A stretch of 64,000 nucleotides of DNA from LMUY01 sp965276785. GTDB taxonomy: Bacteria; Pseudomonadota; Alphaproteobacteria; Acetobacterales; Acetobacteraceae. A program made the position numbers and the translations under genes. The stretch is from positions 1,798,001 to 1,862,000 of the forward strand of contig OZ255629.1 of assembly GCA_965276785.1 (NCBI GenBank), read 5' to 3'. Every line of letters starts with the position of its first letter. The first letter of the stretch is position 1. This document shows positions 52,045-60,081 of this stretch, one piece after another. The notes beneath the pieces are model-generated. The model was not told the DNA's origin. It did not search any database and saw only the letters and a program-made list of their open reading frames with translations.

Positions 52045-52764
52045 TCAAGGCGAGGCGGCAGATGGCGGCCCAGGCTCTTCGTCGCTCGGCCCAGGCTCTT
52101 CGTCGCTCGGCCCGGGCTCTTCGTCGCTCGGCTCCGGCGGCAGGTCGATCACGCCCTCCGGAGCATCCCCGCCATCGTCGGACGCCATGGCAGCACCCGG
52201 CAACATGCTGGAAAACCGCTCGGCCTGGTCCAGCGCCTTGTCCAGGGCAGCCATGGTGGTGGCCAAATCTGCGCTCTCGTCGTCCCGCCAGGCCCGCACG
52301 GCATACACCCAAACCGCAACCAGGCCTTGCGCCCGCACGGTTCCGCTCACCCCGGCGGCCGAGATGCCGGCAGCCTCCAGCATCCAGGCCATGCTGCGCA
52401 TGGTGGCACTGCCAAGGGCCAGCGAAAGCAATGGATTGCGCGGCAAGTAGGCCAGCAGCGCCAGCATGCCGGCACGATGGCGTTGCAGCACATCGAACCG
52501 GCGCATCAGCAGGTCGAACAGCCGGTCCCGCGCCAGCGGTTCGTTGGCGGGCTCCGCCAGGGCCGCCTGATCCGCCATCAAGCCGAACCGCAACAACACC
52601 GCGCCCGGCCCAGGAAACCGCGTGCGCGCCTGGTCGAGCGGCAGCCCGGCGGTACGTGCGGCCTCCACGATGCTCAGCCCAGCCCACCCGGTCAGGGCCG
52701 CTTGGGCGAAGGCTGCCGTCACCAGCGCCTGGTCGAATTCGGTGTTGTCCATCGTGCTCCCCAT
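52045..52764 (-). CDS. TetR/COQ9-like protein with a C-terminal heptad repeat
   Basis: A 239-residue all-helical protein. The first part (ALVTAAFAQAALTGWAGLSIVEAARTAGLPLDQARTRFPG) resembles a TetR-type DNA-binding domain or the COQ9 N terminus; the next (RDRLFDLLMRRFDVLQRHRAGMLALLAYLPRNP and RSMAWMLEAAGI) matches regulators annotated as TetR family in Acetobacteraceae. The ATG at 52764 has GGAG upstream. The C-terminal tail holds three perfect SDEEPGP heptads from a tandem 21-base repeat (52069-52131). Its regulated genes or enzymatic role are unknown. Confidence 0.68.
   Translation of the reverse strand: MGSTMDNTEFDQALVTAAFAQAALTGWAGLSIVEAARTAGLPLDQARTRFPGPGAVLLRFGLMADQAALAEPANEPLARDRLFDLLMRRFDVLQRHRAGMLALLAYLPRNPLLSLALGSATMRSMAWMLEAAGISAAGVSGTVRAQGLVAVWVYAVRAWRDDESADLATTMAALDKALDQAERFSSMLPGAAMASDDGGDAPEGVIDLPPEPSDEEPGPSDEEPGPSDEEPGPPSAASP
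52069..52131. repeat. three tandem 21-base repeats coding SDEEPGP
   Basis: Three head-to-tail copies of a 21-base unit (52069-52089, 52090-52110, 52111-52131); copies one and two are identical and copy three has one change. On the minus strand they give three heptads of SDEEPGP at the end of the TetR-like protein. Number of copies may vary between strains. Confidence 0.85.
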
Positions 52765-52815
52765 CTCGGCCTCCAAGTGGCGGCGGCGGCGCAGATTGCC
52801 AGCCTGCCGGCCCGC

Positions 52816-53604
52816 TCAGTTGGACAGTTCGCGGGACCGTGCAGTGGCCGCTGCAATGGCGCGGCGCATTGTAGACGGCCAAGCCTCCTCGGCCATCAGC
52901 ACGGCCAGGGCGCGTTCGGTGGTGCCGGCCGGGCTGGTGACGGCGCGCCGCATGGCCGCCGGCTGCTCCGCGCTCCCCGCCAGCAACGCGCCCGACCCGG
53001 CCACGGTGCGCCGGGCCAAGCGGCGCGCCAGGTCCGGCGGCAACCCGTGCTCCACCGCGGCTTGCTCCAGCAACTCCGCCAGCAGGAACACATAGGCCGG
53101 CCCGCCGCCGGACAGCGCAGTGACTGGATCGAGCAGCGCCTCCTGGTCCACCCAGGCCATCTCCCCGGTCGCCGCAAGCAACGCATCGCCCAGCGCGCGC
53201 TGGGCGGGCGTCACGCCGGGGGCGGCAAAGGCGACGGTGAAGCCCTCGCCGATGGCTGCCGGGGTATTCGGCATGGCGCGCACGACCGCCGCCGTGCCGA
53301 TGAGGGAAGCCACGCTGGCCACGGTGCGACCGGCCATAATCGACACCACCACCGCGCCGCCGGCAAACCGCGCCACCCCCGGCACCGCCTCGCTCGCCAT
53401 TTGCGGCTTCACCGCCAGCACCACGGCGTCAGGCTTGAACTCTGCCGGGACTTCGGCGGGGCTCGCGGCCAGGATCACGCCCGGCCAACCCGGCAACGGC
53501 GCCGGATCCACCACCACGCTCGGGCCAAGTCCTGCGCGGCACCAGCCGTCGAGCAAGGCACCCCCCATGCGTCCGCCGCCCAGCAGCAGGACGGACGGCC
53601 TCAC
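52816..53604 (-). CDS. proC: pyrroline-5-carboxylate reductase
   Basis: Last step of proline synthesis: NAD(P)H reduction of 1-pyrroline-5-carboxylate. The 262-residue protein begins MRPSVLLLGGGRMGGAL (Rossmann GGGRMG) from the GTG at 53604, has VLAVKPQMAS, the VRAMPNTPAAIGEG segment and the C-terminal family signature ALSGGGPAYVFLLAELL. The GTG overlaps the YbjN gene stop (GTGA). A longer upstream frame was dismissed because it precedes the Rossmann strand with non-conserved Arg-rich sequence. Confidence 0.95.
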   Translation of the reverse strand: MRPSVLLLGGGRMGGALLDGWCRAGLGPSVVVDPAPLPGWPGVILAASPAEVPAEFKPDAVVLAVKPQMASEAVPGVARFAGGAVVVSIMAGRTVASVASLIGTAAVVRAMPNTPAAIGEGFTVAFAAPGVTPAQRALGDALLAATGEMAWVDQEALLDPVTALSGGGPAYVFLLAELLEQAAVEHGLPPDLARRLARRTVAGSGALLAGSAEQPAAMRRAVTSPAGTTERALAVLMAEEAWPSTMRRAIAAATARSRELSN

Positions 53605-54107
53605 GCCTCGCCCACGCACTCCAGCATGGCGGCGGCCAGCGCGTCGGCCGGCGACTTGCCGCCCCATAGCACGAACTGGAACGCCGGGTAGAACCGCTCG
53701 CATTCGGTGATGGCGATGTCCACCATGTCCTCCAGGCTCTCCGCCGAAGCCCCGCGGGCGCCGCGCAGCAGCATGGAATGGCGGAACAGCGGCATGCCGT
53801 CGTCGCTATCCATGCCGAAATGCCCGATCCACAGCTTCTCGTTGGCCAGCGCCAGCAACTCATACAGCGCCCCGCGCCGCGCCGCCGGCACCTTCAGGTC
53901 GAACGCGCAGGTGAAGTGCATAGCGCTGATTTCGGGCGACCAGGAGAAATACAGCCCGTAATCGCACCACTTTCCGGGGGCCTCTGCGGCCATCTCGCCG
54001 TCGCTGCGGCGGTCGAACACCCAATCGTTGTTGCCGACGATCTGCTCGAGCGCGTCGAGCGGGTTGGCAGCATGCTCGTTTGTCGGGAGGGACAAGGGGG
54101 TCGGCAT
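53601..54107 (-). CDS. YbjN domain-containing protein
   Basis: A 168-residue member of the YbjN family, a type III-secretion chaperone-like fold. Recognisable pieces are NDWVFDRRSDGEMAAEAPGKWCDYGLYFSWSPEISAMHFTCAFDL and NEKLWIGHFGM. The family's biochemical function is unknown; E. coli YbjN affects stress and motility genes. The ATG at 54107 follows GGGAG at good distance. Next to proC it is a commonly conserved pair in alphaproteobacteria. Confidence 0.9.
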   Translation of the reverse strand: MPTPLSLPTNEHAANPLDALEQIVGNNDWVFDRRSDGEMAAEAPGKWCDYGLYFSWSPEISAMHFTCAFDLKVPAARRGALYELLALANEKLWIGHFGMDSDDGMPLFRHSMLLRGARGASAESLEDMVDIAITECERFYPAFQFVLWGGKSPADALAAAMLECVGEA

Positions 54108-54234
54108 CTTGGGGTCTCCCCATCTGGAGGAAGGCCGTATGCGAGCCGGGGCAAGGACTTGGCCCGTCGACTCGACACGGGATGAGACTAACGGCGGGCA
54201 AAGCCTGCTTGCAACCCCGCGTTGCTGCAGGTGC

Positions 54235-54564
54235 TCAGATGCCGTTCGGGTCGGGGAAGTCGGTCATCGGGTCGGGCGGTGCGTCGGTGGCGGCGATACC
54301 CGCGCCAGCGCCCTCCAGCGTTACCACGCGGCGTTCCAATTCGGCCAGCTTCGCCTCCGCAATCTCCTGCCCAGCGCGAGCGTTGGCAGCCATTTGCTGC
54401 ACCGCTTCGAGGTCTTCGCGGCGCACCAGGTCCAGCCTGCGGATGGCTTCATCAATGCGGGCGCGGATGGTGGCCTCGGCCTCGTCCCGCAGGCCGGTGA
54501 GCGCCGAGAACGCGCCGCCGGCAACGCCTGCCAGGTCGTCGAAAAAACGGGGACGGTCATTCAT
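54235..54564 (-). CDS. ubiK: UbiK-family accessory factor (BMFP/DUF526)
   Basis: A 109-residue small helical protein with a coiled-coil C-terminal half: NDRPRFFDDLAGVAGGAFSALTGLRDEAEATIRARID, then VRREDLEAVQQMAANARAGQEIAEAKLAELERRVVTLEG. The family (BMFP in Brucella, UbiK in E. coli) aids ubiquinone synthesis and can trimerise membranes' lipids. The tail beyond the coiled coil is not conserved. It is divergent from pdxA. Confidence 0.88.
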   Translation of the reverse strand: MNDRPRFFDDLAGVAGGAFSALTGLRDEAEATIRARIDEAIRRLDLVRREDLEAVQQMAANARAGQEIAEAKLAELERRVVTLEGAGAGIAATDAPPDPMTDFPDPNGI

Positions 54565-54662
54565 GGCACGGAGGCCTCCCAGGATGCCAGCTAGCTATGT
54601 CTAAGAATATAGCGCAACGCCAGCGGTTTGCATGGCGTCCGGGATGTGATTGGCTGCCGGTC

Positions 54663-55640
54663 ATGGAAATCAGGCCGCTTGCGTTGACAATGGGAGACCC
54701 GGCCGGCATCGGCGGCGAAATCACCGCCGCCGCCTGGCGCGCGCTGGCGCCGGCCGGCCCCGTGTTCGCCGTACTGGCCGACCCGTTCTGGGTGGGCAGC
54801 CTGGACGTGCCGATGGCCGTGGTGCGCTCCCTGGGCGAGGCGGCAGACGTGTTCGCCACCGCGCTGCCCGTGTTGCCGGTGGAGCTGCCGGCCATTGCCC
54901 ACCCCGGCCGCCCCGACCCGGCCAACGCCCCCGCCGTGATCGCCAGTATCGAGCGCTCGGTGCAACTCGCCTTAACCGGAGAGGCAGGCGCGGTGGTGAC
55001 CAACCCGATCAGCAAGGCCGTGCTGTATCAAGCCGGCTTCCCGCACCCGGGCCATACCGAGTTCCTCGGCGCGCTCACCGGCGCCGACCCGGTGATGATG
55101 CTGGCCTGCTCCCAGTTGCGGGTGGTGCTGGTGACGATCCATGTGTCCCTGCGCGAGGCGCTGGCGGGCGTGACCGTGCCTGCCATTCTCACCACCGCCC
55201 GCGCCACCGCGGCCGCGTTGCGACGGGATTTCGGGATTGCGCACCCCCGATTGGCGGTTGCCGGGCTCAATCCCCATGCCGGCGAGGGCGGCGCCATGGG
55301 CATGGAGGAGACGGCGGTGATCGCCCCCGCCGTCGCCGCGCTCCGGCAGGAGGGGATCGACGCCACCGGGCCTTACCCGCCGGACACCCTGTTCACCGCC
55401 ACCGCTCGTGCGGGCTATGATGCGGCGGTGTGCATGTATCACGACCAGGGCCTCATCCCGCTCAAGACGCTCGACATGGCCGGCGGCGTGAACGTCACCC
55501 TCGGCCTGCCCATCATCCGCACCTCGCCCGACCACGGCACCGCGTTCGACATCGCCGGGCTTGGCCGCGCCGACCCTGGCAGCTTGATGGCGGCGCTGCG
55601 GATGGCGGCCGCGTTGGCGCAGCGGAGGGCGGCGGCATGA
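54663..55640 (+). CDS. pdxA: 4-hydroxythreonine-4-phosphate dehydrogenase
   Basis: Oxidises 4-phosphohydroxy-L-threonine and, after decarboxylation, gives the amino-ketone used for pyridoxine phosphate. The 325-residue protein has LTMGDPAGIGGEI, VTNPISKAVL, GHTEFLG (metal-binding His), GLNPHAGEGGAMG (metal-binding His) and the C-terminal MYHDQGLIPLKT. ATG at 54663. Its stop codon overlaps the pdxJ start (ATGA at 55637-55640), so the two B6 enzymes that act in sequence are translationally coupled. Confidence 0.96.
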   Translation: MEIRPLALTMGDPAGIGGEITAAAWRALAPAGPVFAVLADPFWVGSLDVPMAVVRSLGEAADVFATALPVLPVELPAIAHPGRPDPANAPAVIASIERSVQLALTGEAGAVVTNPISKAVLYQAGFPHPGHTEFLGALTGADPVMMLACSQLRVVLVTIHVSLREALAGVTVPAILTTARATAAALRRDFGIAHPRLAVAGLNPHAGEGGAMGMEETAVIAPAVAALRQEGIDATGPYPPDTLFTATARAGYDAAVCMYHDQGLIPLKTLDMAGGVNVTLGLPIIRTSPDHGTAFDIAGLGRADPGSLMAALRMAAALAQRRAAA

Positions 55641-56347
55641 TCCGGCTGGGCGTGAACATCGACCACGTGGCCACCGTCCGCAACGCTCGCGGCGGCACCC
55701 ACCCCGACCCGGTGGAGGCTGCGTTGCTGGCCATCGCCGCGGGGGCGGACGGGATCACCGCCCACCTGCGGGAGGACCGCCGCCACATTCGCGACGCCGA
55801 CATTGCCCGGCTGCGCGAGCGCATCACCGTGCCGCTGAACTTCGAGATGGCGGCCACCGAGGAGATGGTGGCGCTGGCGCTGCGTCTGCGCCCGCATGCC
55901 GCTTGCATCGTGCCCGAGCGCCGCGCGGAGGTGACCACCGAGGGCGGGCTGAACGCGGCCGGGCAAATCGAAGCGCTGCGCCCGATGGTGGCGGCACTGC
56001 GCGCCGCGGGCATCCGCGTGTCCTTGTTCATAGACCCCGATCAGCAGCAGTTGGACGCCGCGGCCGACCTGCAAGCCGACGTGGTGGAACTGCACACCGG
56101 CGCCTACGCCGAGGGCCGCTCCGGCGAGTTGGAGCGTTTGCGCATCGCCGCCACGGCCACCGCCGGGTTGGGGCTGGAGTGCCATGCCGGGCACGGCCTG
56201 AGTTACACCAATGTGCAGCCGGTCGCGGCGCTCCCGGAGGTGATGGAACTCAACATCGGCCACTTCCTCGTCGGCCAGGCCATCTTGGACGGTCTGCCGG
56301 CGGTGGTGGCCCGCATGCGCGAGTTGATCATGACAGCACGCCCGTGA
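55637..56347 (+). CDS. pdxJ: pyridoxine 5'-phosphate synthase
   Basis: A 236-residue TIM barrel that condenses the PdxA product with 1-deoxyxylulose 5-phosphate. Signatures: LGVNIDHVATVRNARGGTHPDPVEAA at the N terminus, GADGITAHLREDRRHI, VPERRAEVTTEGGL, and HTGAYAE. The start overlaps pdxA and the stop overlaps the GNAT GTG start (GTGA). Its product is oxidised to PLP, the cofactor used by the alaC and DSD1-type enzymes in this window, among others. Confidence 0.97.
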   Translation: MIRLGVNIDHVATVRNARGGTHPDPVEAALLAIAAGADGITAHLREDRRHIRDADIARLRERITVPLNFEMAATEEMVALALRLRPHAACIVPERRAEVTTEGGLNAAGQIEALRPMVAALRAAGIRVSLFIDPDQQQLDAAADLQADVVELHTGAYAEGRSGELERLRIAATATAGLGLECHAGHGLSYTNVQPVAALPEVMELNIGHFLVGQAILDGLPAVVARMRELIMTARP

Positions 56348-56895
56348 TCCAGACGCCGCGCCTCCTGCTGCGGCCTTGGCAGGACCGCGACCGCGGCCCC
56401 TTCGCCGATATGTCGGCCGACCCGGAGGTGATGCGCTACCTGATCAATCCCGCAAGCCGCGACGCCGCGGACCTGTGGATCGACCGGCAGATCGCACACC
56501 AAGCCGCGCATGGCTTCTGCTTTTGGGCCGTCGAGGAGCGGGCGAGCGGCGCGTTCGTCGGCGCGGTCGGGTTGCTGCACGTCGGTTACCAGGCGCATTT
56601 TACCCCGGCAGTCGAGCTGGGCTGGCGTGTGGCTCGGCGGTTCTGGGGCCAGGGCTATGCTCCGGAGGCGGCATTGGCCTCGCTGCGCTTTGGCTTTGCC
56701 GAGCTCAAGCTGGAGCAGGTCGTGGCCAACGCCTCCGTAGAGAACGCGAAATCCCGGCGCGTGATGGAGAAGCTGGGGATGACGTGGAACCCCGCGGATG
56801 ACTTCGACCATCCCCGAATGGCGGAGGAGGCGGAGCGCGCGCCGTTGCGCCGCCAGGTGCTCTACCGCCTCCGTTCAAAACCCGAGGCGTCTTAG
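56344..56895 (+). CDS. GNAT family N-acetyltransferase
   Basis: A 183-residue GNAT acetyltransferase (Acetyltransf_3 type), opening TPRLLLRPWQDRDRGPFADMSADPEVMRYL and with the acetyl-CoA site VELGWRVARRFWGQGYAPEAALASLRF followed by ASVENAKSRRVMEKLGM. This group includes RimJ/RimL ribosomal-protein acetylases and spermidine acetylases. The GTG start overlaps the pdxJ stop, making it the third gene of the B6 unit. Substrate unknown. Confidence 0.88.
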   Translation: MIQTPRLLLRPWQDRDRGPFADMSADPEVMRYLINPASRDAADLWIDRQIAHQAAHGFCFWAVEERASGAFVGAVGLLHVGYQAHFTPAVELGWRVARRFWGQGYAPEAALASLRFGFAELKLEQVVANASVENAKSRRVMEKLGMTWNPADDFDHPRMAEEAERAPLRRQVLYRLRSKPEAS

Positions 56896-56983
56896 GGAGG
56901 CGGTCGTCGCAACAGCCGTGCCTCGCTGGGTCGGAGTGACGGAAGTGCTTCCAGCACCGCCTTGGACGCGCTACGCTGATGAG

Positions 56984-57175
56984 ATGAGCAAGCCCCCACG
57001 GCAAGAACAGCGCCCTGTCGATGACGTACTGCGCGACAGCTTGGCCGATATTGCGTCGGGCCGGGTTCAGGACTTCGATGCATTTTTGGTAGAGATGAGC
57101 GAGAAAATCGGGCGGCGGGTTGCGGAAGTTGAGGCGGACGGCACGCTTAGCCCGGTGGTTCGACCGGCTTCTTGA
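56984..57175 (+). CDS. probable antitoxin of a type II toxin-antitoxin pair
   Basis: A 63-residue small acidic/basic mixed protein (MSKPPRQEQRPVDDVLRDSLADIASGRVQDFDAFLVEMSEKIGRRV...). No DNA-binding motif is obvious, but size, position and the overlap of its stop with a toxin-like gene (TTGA at 57172-57175) fit an antitoxin. No ribosome-binding site is clearly placed. Identity rests on context. Confidence 0.6.
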   Translation: MSKPPRQEQRPVDDVLRDSLADIASGRVQDFDAFLVEMSEKIGRRVAEVEADGTLSPVVRPAS

Positions 57176-57510
57176 TCCGCATCACGTTTGCCGCCGCAAA
57201 CCAGATTGAAGGTTTGCTGTCTTTTTACCTGTATGAGGTGACGCCACCGCGACCAGAGGCTGCGATCGCCATGTTCAACGAACTCGCCGAGGCGCGGGCG
57301 CGTATTGAAATAGCGCCGGACAGGGGAAAGGCCTTTCCAGCGACTTACCAAGAGCTGCGTCGTTATGGATTTTTATGGCTTCGCGTCCGCGCCTATTGGA
57401 TGAGTTGGGCGCCAGTGTTGCGCGGGCCTATTGTGACAAACGTCTTTCACTCGACGGCGGACATTGAGCGGCGTGCCAGCCCAGACACCAGTAATTTCCA
57501 AGACTGGTAA
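57172..57510 (+). CDS. RelE/ParE superfamily toxin
   Basis: A 112-residue protein of the RelE/ParE fold: a TTG start at 57172, helix pair with LLSFYLYEVTPPRPEAAIAMFNELAEARARIEIAPDRGK, then the beta-hairpin with PATYQELRRYGFLWLRVRAYWMSWAP and the C-terminal IVTNVFHSTADIERR. ParE inhibits gyrase and RelE cleaves mRNA; the ADIERR end is commoner in ParE-like proteins, but the target cannot be settled. The pair is followed by a REP-like hairpin and sits in an otherwise housekeeping region. Confidence 0.78.
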   Translation: MIRITFAAANQIEGLLSFYLYEVTPPRPEAAIAMFNELAEARARIEIAPDRGKAFPATYQELRRYGFLWLRVRAYWMSWAPVLRGPIVTNVFHSTADIERRASPDTSNFQDW

Positions 57511-57517
57511 ACAGGCG

Positions 57518-57549
57518 CGTAGCCCGTATTCGCGGAGCGAATGCGGGAT
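57518..57549. repeat. REP-like palindrome downstream of the toxin gene
   Basis: Reads CGTAG, then a stem CCCGTATTCGC (57523-57533), a GGA loop and GCGAATGCGGG (57537-57547). One base of the 11-base stem does not pair. The GTAGCCCG...CGGG pattern matches a REP-like family seen between genes in many proteobacteria. It may also end transcription of the toxin-antitoxin unit or stabilise mRNA. Confidence 0.65.
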
Positions 57550-57551
57550 CA

Positions 57552-58094
57552 TTACCGGGCTGGCGCCTGCGACCGCGAGAAGCAGCCCTTCTCGTAACAC
57601 CCGAACAACGCCACCGCAGCGACGCCGATCGCCACTTTCTGCCCCGTGGACAGTCCGGGGCGCGCGGCTGGCGCGACCTTGTTGCCGCTGCCCAACGTTG
57701 CGGTCACGCGCTGTGCCTGTTGCGGGCCGCCGCCGTTCGGCAGGTAGTCCACCGTAATCTGCCGGCCGGGCGGCAGTGACCCTATGTAGCCGGCAAAGCT
57801 GCGCAGGCTCGCGAACACCATGCCGTCCACCGCCACAATCTGGTCGCCTTGGCGGAACCCCGCTTGCGCGGCCGCCGAGCCGGGCCGGACGCCAGACACG
57901 CTGAGCACCTCGAACGTCATGCCGGCGTCCGTCACCACCTGCCCGCGGCGGATGTCCAGGCCGAGTGTGCCGCCGCTATGGGGCAGGGTCTCGGCCTGCT
58001 GCTGTGACATCAACCGGTAGCCCATGGCGTTGTCCGCCCACGACGCTCCCGGGAGCAGCAGCACCGCCATCACCACCAGGACGGTGCACCGCAT
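57552..58094 (-). CDS. secreted or membrane-anchored PDZ-domain protein
   Basis: A 180-residue protein with a signal peptide (MRCTVLVVMAVLLLPGASWA) and a PDZ domain (about 50-140): LGLDIRRGQVVTDAGMTFEVLSVSGVRPGSAAAQAGFRQGDQIVAVDG and SLPPGRQITVDYLPNGG. A hydrophobic stretch near the C terminus (KVAIGVAAVALFGCY) may anchor it. No protease domain is present, so it is an interaction module. The ATG at 58094 was chosen to be 4 bases from the yidB stop; an ATG at 58121 would lie inside the yidB end. Confidence 0.75.
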   Translation of the reverse strand: MRCTVLVVMAVLLLPGASWADNAMGYRLMSQQQAETLPHSGGTLGLDIRRGQVVTDAGMTFEVLSVSGVRPGSAAAQAGFRQGDQIVAVDGMVFASLRSFAGYIGSLPPGRQITVDYLPNGGGPQQAQRVTATLGSGNKVAPAARPGLSTGQKVAIGVAAVALFGCYEKGCFSRSQAPAR

Positions 58095-58098
58095 CGGG

Positions 58099-58503
58099 CT
58101 ACACCGAGACGGAGCCTTCATCCGGCAGTTGCCCGTTCGGCGTCGCGTGGTCCACCGCCGTCGGCAGGTGCTGCGCCAGCTGGGACAGGAAATCGTGCGG
58201 TTGCATGCCGGCTTGGTTGGCCATGCTCTGCACCTGGCCCTCGCCCAATGCGGACTGGATCTGGCTCGGCGAGACTTGCTGGTTCGGCCCGTTGCCGATC
58301 CACGATTCCACGACATGGCCCAGCCCGGCCTGCTGGAACTGGCTGAGCAGTCCCCCAAGGCCACCCTGCATGCCGCCGGGTTGCTGACCTTGCTGGCCGC
58401 CCTGCTGCCCCTGCATCAAGCTGCTCAGCACGCCGCCCATCGGCGAATTGGCGCCGCCCGCACCACCCAGCACACTGCCGATGATCGAATCGAACAAACC
58501 CAT
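58099..58503 (-). CDS. yidB: YidB family protein
   Basis: A 134-residue member of the YidB / DUF937-related family. It begins GLFDSIIGSVLGG, has a Gln/Gly-rich middle (GQQGGQQGQQPGGMQGG) and ends with the family core LLSQFQQAGLGHVVESWIGNGPNQQVSPSQIQSALG and LSQLAQHLPTAVDHATPNGQLP. The function is unknown. It lies between xerC and the PDZ gene on the same strand. Confidence 0.9.
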   Translation of the reverse strand: MGLFDSIIGSVLGGAGGANSPMGGVLSSLMQGQQGGQQGQQPGGMQGGLGGLLSQFQQAGLGHVVESWIGNGPNQQVSPSQIQSALGEGQVQSMANQAGMQPHDFLSQLAQHLPTAVDHATPNGQLPDEGSVSV

Positions 58504-58519
58504 GGCCGTTTCCCTTCTG

Positions 58520-59440
58520 CTACCCGGCGCCTTTGGCCCGGGGATGTGTCTGACGCCAGACCTCCAACAGCCGCCCGGCGTCCACCGCGGTATAGCGCTG
58601 CGTGGTGGAAAGGCTCGCATGCCCCAGCAGTTCCTGGATCGACCGCAAATCCGCGCCGCCCGCCAGCAGATGGGTGGCGAAGGAGTGGCGCAACCCATGC
58701 GGTGTCGCGTGCTCCGGCAATCCAGCCTGTCGCCGATAAGCCCGCATGGTCCGTTGGGCGACCCCCGCATTCAGCCGCCCGCCCCGTACCCCGACGAACA
58801 GCGGCGCCGCCGGGTCCGCCCGGCCCGGATGCAGCGCCAGCCAAGCCGCAAGCGCTTCCCACACGGCCGGCAGCACGGGGACCAGCCTTTGCTTCTGCCC
58901 CTTGCCGGTCACGCGCAGCGCCGCCCCCGCAACAGGCATGTCCCTGACCTGCAGCCCCAACGCTTCGGCGATGCGCAGCCCGGCGCCATACAGCAGGGTG
59001 AACAGCGCTTGGTCCCGCGCCTGCACCGCCGGGTCGTCGGCCGCCTCCCCAATCTCGCCGGCTAAACCCAGCGCGTCCGCAGCGGAGAGCGCCTTGGGCA
59101 CGCCGGGCTGCCGCTTTGGCGTGCGCACCAGCCCGGCCGCGGGGTTCGCGGTGTCGTGGCGGCCGGCGAGATAGCGGTAGAAGCTGCGCACCGCGGCGAT
59201 GTGACGGGCGCGGGTGGCGTTGCTGTGGCCCTTCGCCGCCCCATGCGACAGCCAGGCCCGTAGGTCCGCCTGGGTGACGGCGGCAAGCCCCGCCAGGTCC
59301 GGCTCACTGCCGCTGTGGCGCACCAGGAAACCGAGGAAGTCCGCGATGTCCCGCCCGTATTCCCGCACCGTAAGCGGCGAGGCGCGGCGCTCCCCGGCCA
59401 GCCAGGCGAGGAAGGCGGTGCGGGCAGCCTCCCCCGTCAC
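58520..59440 (-). CDS. xerC: tyrosine recombinase XerC
   Basis: A 306-residue site-specific tyrosine recombinase that, with XerD, resolves chromosome dimers at dif. The N-terminal SAM-like domain (LTVREYGRDIADFLGFL) precedes the catalytic domain with Arg in YGAGLRIAEALGL, Lys in VTGKGQKQR, His-x2-Arg in HGLRHSFATHL, the second His in LGHASLSTTQ and the nucleophile Tyr in QRYT. The GTG start overlaps the DUF484 stop (GTGA). The DUF484-xerC pair is conserved in proteobacteria. Confidence 0.95.
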   Translation of the reverse strand: MTGEAARTAFLAWLAGERRASPLTVREYGRDIADFLGFLVRHSGSEPDLAGLAAVTQADLRAWLSHGAAKGHSNATRARHIAAVRSFYRYLAGRHDTANPAAGLVRTPKRQPGVPKALSAADALGLAGEIGEAADDPAVQARDQALFTLLYGAGLRIAEALGLQVRDMPVAGAALRVTGKGQKQRLVPVLPAVWEALAAWLALHPGRADPAAPLFVGVRGGRLNAGVAQRTMRAYRRQAGLPEHATPHGLRHSFATHLLAGGADLRSIQELLGHASLSTTQRYTAVDAGRLLEVWRQTHPRAKGAG

Positions 59441-60066
59441 GCCGGCGCGGGCCGCTCCAGCACGGCGCTCACTGCCCGGCCCAAAAAGGCGAGCGGGGCG
59501 GCCCCCTGACCGGGATGCAGGCGGCAGCGCTCGCGCGAGGCCAAGGCCAGCAACGCCCCGCCTGAGAGACGGATCAGCGCATCCACCTTGGCCAACGGGG
59601 AGGCCGCACCATGCAGCACGGCGGCTTCAGTCGGGCCATCGCGGAACACCACTTCGCGCGGGCCGAGCAGGCGGCTCACGGCGCCGCGCGGCAAGGGACG
59701 GGCATCCGGCCTGGCGTCCTCCGCGCAGAGCGTGGCTGCGTCGAGCCCGAGCAGGCCGGCCAGTTCGGCGTGCACGAACTCGGCCGGTTCAGGCGCACGG
59801 ATCAGCGCCAGCACCGCCTCCTGCACCAGCCCGGCCAGCCCAGCAGCTGCGCGCCCGGCCGCCAACACGCTGTCGGCCCGCGCCCCCTCCGCCTGGGCAT
59901 GAGCGCGTTCCTGCGCCAACATCGCGGCCATATGGTCGGCCAATTGCTCGCCATGCAGCCGCCGCGGCGGGTGCAGCACGCGGTAAAGTTCGGGATTTTG
60001 CGACAGCCAATCCGGGTTGGCACGCAGGAAGGTCGCGACGTCCGCACTGGTCAGCTGATTCACCAA
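59437..60066 (-). CDS. DUF484 family protein
   Basis: A 209-residue GAF-like fold protein of the DUF484 family, regularly encoded before xerC. Opening VATFLRANPDWLSQNPELYRVLHPP is the family signature, followed by a coiled-coil and a degenerate GAF (EPAEFVHAELAGLLGLDAATLC...). Function unknown, perhaps linked to recombination or chromosome dimer resolution through XerC. Starts are TTG at 60066 or GTG at 60063. Divergent from priA. Confidence 0.88.
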   Translation of the reverse strand: MVNQLTSADVATFLRANPDWLSQNPELYRVLHPPRRLHGEQLADHMAAMLAQERAHAQAEGARADSVLAAGRAAAGLAGLVQEAVLALIRAPEPAEFVHAELAGLLGLDAATLCAEDARPDARPLPRGAVSRLLGPREVVFRDGPTEAAVLHGAASPLAKVDALIRLSGGALLALASRERCRLHPGQGAAPLAFLGRAVSAVLERPAPA

Positions 60067-60081
60067 CGCCTCGGGGGCTTG

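Noticed and set aside
59611..60081. Extension of the priA frame upstream of 60082
   Set aside because: It runs antisense through the DUF484 gene, and no PriA family member has such an N-terminal extension.
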